The notes under the pieces were generated by a model that was not told where the DNA came from, made no database searches, and was given only the letters and a program-made list of their open reading frames with translations. Shown here piece by piece: positions 33,134 through 35,098 of a stretch of 35,098 nucleotides of DNA (positions are counted from its first letter, which is position 1; every line of letters starts with the position of its first letter). The position numbers were made by a program, and so were the translations under genes. The stretch is from positions 1 through 35,098 of the forward strand of contig JAMJTW010000026.1 in NCBI GenBank assembly GCA_024281175.1, written 5' to 3'. Source of the stretch: Candidatus Thiovulum imperiosus (lineage in GTDB: Bacteria > Campylobacterota > Campylobacteria > Campylobacterales > Thiovulaceae).

Positions 33134-33940
33134 ATGTTAGTGAAATTTGAGAATATCAATATAGAAGTTGAAAGAAATTCAAAGCATGAGTTTTTAATTT
33201 CAAATAGCGAAGTCGCGAAAGGTTATGGAGTTCAAGAAAAATCTTTATTGCGAACTAAAACTAGACATGAAGATGAACTGATAGAGAGAAAACATTTCAT
33301 CTTTTTAGAAGTTCAAACAAAAGGTGGAAAACAGAAAAAGATTTTCTGGACAAAACGGGGAGTAATTCGGCTTGGGTTTTTTATAAAATCTGAAAGAGCC
33401 AAGAAGTTTCGAGATTGGGCAGAAGATTTAATACTTTCGGAAATTGAAGCAGTTCCAAGTTTGCAGAAGCTAGAAGAGAGAGCAAAACTTTTGGAAATTT
33501 CGGAAAAGGAGTTTTATATCTTTGAGAGAGTCTTTTTCAAGTTGGGCATTACTAGACCTGAAGAACTTGCAATTACAACAAATAGAGCAGTGAAAAAAGA
33601 GACTGGAGTCGATTTCCTCAAAATTTCCGAAAAGAAAGGAATTTCCACACTTGAAAACTATATCACTGTAACAGAACTTTGTGAAATTATCCGAAAAGGA
33701 GAATACTCCGATGAGGTGAAATCCTCTGTTTCTACAAAAGACCTGTCCAAACCGAACCCTCGCAAACTAAATTTGATTTTAGAAGAGAAAGGCTTCCAAA
33801 CCCGAAATGAGAAGGTTTGGGAAGCTACTGAGAAAGGGAAAAAGTTTTCAAATTTCGTTCAAAACAAATCTAAAACTTCTGAAAAAACTATTTATCACCT
33901 AACTTGGAAAAAGGAAGTTTTGGAAGAACTCTTTTTGTAA
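33134..33940 (+). CDS. Phage antirepressor-like protein 1
   Basis: A 268-residue protein. The N-terminal part (1-100) resembles phage antirepressor/Bro-type DNA-binding domains: SEVAKGYGVQEKSLLRTKTRHEDELIERKHFIF, then the very conserved KIFWTKRGVIRLGFFIKSERAKKFRDWAEDLI. A linker helix (KLEERAKLLEISEKEFYIF) and a central segment follow. The C-terminal antirepressor domain (about 175-268) has NYITVTELCEIIRKG, PNPRKLNLILEEKGFQTRNE, VWEATEKGKKF and YHLTWKKEVLEEL. No nuclease motif is seen. It has its own promoter and follows HTH member 2. The paralogue at 34306 is near-identical outside residues ~12-50. A regulatory role opposing a repressor is inferred from family resemblance. Confidence 0.72.
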   Translation: MLVKFENINIEVERNSKHEFLISNSEVAKGYGVQEKSLLRTKTRHEDELIERKHFIFLEVQTKGGKQKKIFWTKRGVIRLGFFIKSERAKKFRDWAEDLILSEIEAVPSLQKLEERAKLLEISEKEFYIFERVFFKLGITRPEELAITTNRAVKKETGVDFLKISEKKGISTLENYITVTELCEIIRKGEYSDEVKSSVSTKDLSKPNPRKLNLILEEKGFQTRNEKVWEATEKGKKFSNFVQNKSKTSEKTIYHLTWKKEVLEELFL

Positions 33941-34026
33941 AATTTCAAAAAAGGAAAAATATGGAAGAAGAGAATTTAGTAAAAAAGACTTGTCGAGAAT
34001 TGGGAATTACTCAAAAAGAGTTAGCT
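33932..34026 (+). repeat. HTH-cassette conserved leader, copy 3
   Basis: It begins in the last codons of the antirepressor gene at 33134 (TTT TTG TAA). The same TTTTTGTAAAATTTC string opens copy 1 at 27751, where no such gene precedes it. Confidence 0.88.
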
Positions 34027-34215
34027 AGACAAATGGGAGTTAGCGACTCAACAGTTAGACACTGGAACTCCAATAATGAATTTCCAAACATAGCAAAGAA
34101 TTTTATGAAATTAATTTTAGAAAATAGAGAGTTAAAAAATAGATTTCAAAAAGTAGAAAACTTCCTACTTTTAATAGATGAAGTAAAGGGTGTTCAAAAA
34201 ATGAACACCCTTTGA
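33961..34215 (+). CDS. Small HTH regulator, cassette family member 3
   Basis: An 84-residue protein starting 20 bases after the antirepressor stop, with AAAAAAGGA as ribosome site. The N-terminus matches members 1 and 2. Its private recognition helix is GVSDSTVRHWNSNNE, and the C-terminal helix is MKLILENRELKNRFQKVENFLLLIDEV, coiled-coil-like. The last codons and stop form the right arm of a perfect 12-bp hairpin. A TTGACT promoter and an antirepressor paralogue follow, repeating the arrangement of the previous module. Confidence 0.82.
   Translation: MEEENLVKKTCRELGITQKELARQMGVSDSTVRHWNSNNEFPNIAKNFMKLILENRELKNRFQKVENFLLLIDEVKGVQKMNTL
34185..34213 (+). terminator. Hairpin over the end of HTH cassette 3
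   Basis: Perfect 12-bp stem AAAGGGTGTTCA / TGAACACCCTTT with a five-A loop, overlapping the stop codon. No T-run follows beyond TTT. Confidence 0.65.
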
Positions 34216-34222
34216 AACATGC

Positions 34223-34288
34223 AAATAAAACACATTTATTTAAAATAATATGCTGTATTTGACTTTATGCCTAAAACTAAGATAAACT
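34223..34288 (+). promoter_or_regulatory. Promoter and putative operator of antirepressor gene 2
   Basis: TTGACT (34259-34264), 18-bp spacer, TAAACT (34283-34288). The inverted repeat AAATAAA-ACACA-TTTATTT (34223-34241) lies 17 bases upstream of the -35 box. It differs from the palindromes of modules 1 and 2. Confidence 0.5.
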
Positions 34289-34305
34289 AAAAGAAAAGTG
34301 TCAAC

Positions 34306-35098
34306 ATGCTTGTAAAATTTGAGAATATAGATATTGAAGTTGAGGAAAATCAAAAATATGAGTTTTTAATTTCTAATAGTGAAGTTGCAAAAGGTTATGG
34401 TATTTCAGAAATTACTTTACGGCGACATAGAAGTAATAATGAAAATGAACTGATAGAGAAAAAACATTTCATCTTTTTAGAAGTTCAAACAAAAGGTGGG
34501 AAACAGAAAAAGATTTTCTGGACAAAACGGGGAGTAATTCGACTTGGATTTTTTATAAAATCTGAAAGAGCCAAAAAGTTTCGAGATTGGGCAGAAGATT
34601 TGATACTTTCAGAAGTTGAGGCAGTTCTAAGTTTGCAAAAGCTAGAAGAGAGAGCAAAACTTTTGGAAATTTCGGAAAAAGAGTTTCATATCTTCCAAAG
34701 AGTGTTTCGAGAACTCGGTATTACTAGACCTGAAGAGTTAGCAATTACAACAAATCGAGCAGTGAAAAAAGAGACTGGAGTCGATTTCCTCAAGATTTCC
34801 GAAAAGAAAGGAGTTTCTACACTCGAAAACTATATCACTGTAACAGAGCTTTGTGAAATTGTCCGAAAAGGAGATTTTCCAGAAGAAACAAAACTTTCTG
34901 TTTCTACAAAAAATGACAAGCCAAATCCTCGAAAACTAAACCTCATCTTAGAAGAAAATGGTTTTCAAACCCGAAATGAGAAGGTTTGGGAAGCCACAGA
35001 AAAAGGGAAACCTTTTGCAGATTTCGTTCAAAACAAATCTAAAACTTCTGAAAAAACTATTTATCACCTAACTTGGAAAAAGGAAGTTTTGGAAGAAC
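34306..35098 (+). CDS. Phage antirepressor-like protein 2, 3'-truncated by window edge
   Basis: A frame of 264 codons open to the last base. It starts MLVKFENIDIEVEENQKYEF with an AGAAAAG site about 10 bases upstream. It is the close paralogue of the gene at 33134. From KKHFIFLEVQTKGGKQKKIF onward the two proteins differ only at scattered positions, whereas the HTH-like stretch (GYGISEITLRRHRSNNENEL versus GYGVQEKSLLRTKTRHEDEL) is largely different. The visible sequence ends at WKKEVLEE, four residues short of the paralogue's end, so only the stop is missing. By analogy another HTH leader may follow outside the window. Confidence 0.75.
   Translation, partial: MLVKFENIDIEVEENQKYEFLISNSEVAKGYGISEITLRRHRSNNENELIEKKHFIFLEVQTKGGKQKKIFWTKRGVIRLGFFIKSERAKKFRDWAEDLILSEVEAVLSLQKLEERAKLLEISEKEFHIFQRVFRELGITRPEELAITTNRAVKKETGVDFLKISEKKGVSTLENYITVTELCEIVRKGDFPEETKLSVSTKNDKPNPRKLNLILEENGFQTRNEKVWEATEKGKPFADFVQNKSKTSEKTIYHLTWKKEVLEE

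Noticed and set aside
27604-35098. Prophage
   Set aside because: Antirepressor, Bro-N and KilA-N genes are phage-like, but no integrase, terminase, capsid, tail or lysis gene, nor attachment-site duplication, is visible.
1-35098. tRNA, rRNA and riboswitch genes
   Set aside because: Intergenic regions were read on both strands; no cloverleaf with a GTTCRANNC T-arm, rRNA core or known riboswitch core was recognised.

Overview
The window is AT-rich chromosomal DNA that looks like a member of the Campylobacterota (epsilonproteobacteria), free-living and Sulfurimonas/Sulfurovum/Thiovulum-like rather than clearly one genus. The main reasons are the oorDABC 2-oxoglutarate:ferredoxin oxidoreductase operon, a bacterial PglB oligosaccharyltransferase, a short-form PriA, and dense operons with ATGA overlaps. 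The genus cannot be fixed from sequence reading alone.

Layout of the core genome: 1-5764 holds the 3' end of ribD, a convergent lptE/von Willebrand-A pair, and an RND transporter. 5837-8719 is a secreted 960-residue leucine-rich-repeat protein. 8898-12231 is oadGAB, a sodium-pumping oxaloacetate decarboxylase. 14597-20698 holds htpG, pglB and priA. 20691-22788 holds a small exported protein, gltX and moaC, which overlap priA as one leftward operon. 23046-25943 is oorDABC, 26074-27603 is guaA and 29323-31803 is clpB. oorDABC (2-oxoglutarate synthesis or oxidation) and oadGAB (oxaloacetate/pyruvate interconversion with Na+ transport) fit a reductive or branched TCA metabolism.

Three accessory islands sit between these housekeeping genes. 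Island A (12261-14493) has a leftward four-gene set: HTH regulator, DUF4160, DUF2442 and a 55-residue zinc-ribbon protein. It also holds a frameshifted CopG-like antitoxin relic and a twice-frameshifted KilA-N + GIY-YIG(MUG113) + winged-HTH gene. Island B (27604-29294) has a small HTH gene, a Bro-N + PD-(D/E)XK-like nuclease + winged-HTH gene, an antirepressor C-terminal relic, and palindromic repeats. Island C (31831-35098, running off the right edge) has a DUF1566 lipoprotein, then two successive modules of small HTH gene plus antirepressor-like gene.

The most unusual feature is the module shared by islands B and C. Three small HTH genes (27780, 32799, 33961) share a nearly identical leader and first ~20 codons, then diverge sharply at the predicted recognition helix. 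Each lies just upstream of a TTGAC(A/T)-18 bp-TA(N)3T promoter with a nearby inverted repeat, and that promoter drives a Bro/antirepressor-type partner. In the last two modules the partners are near-identical except in a short N-terminal DNA-binding-like segment. My inference is a cassette family in which regulator specificity, operator and effector are swapped by recombination through conserved blocks. No integrase, transposase, phage structural gene, tRNA, rRNA or CRISPR array was seen.
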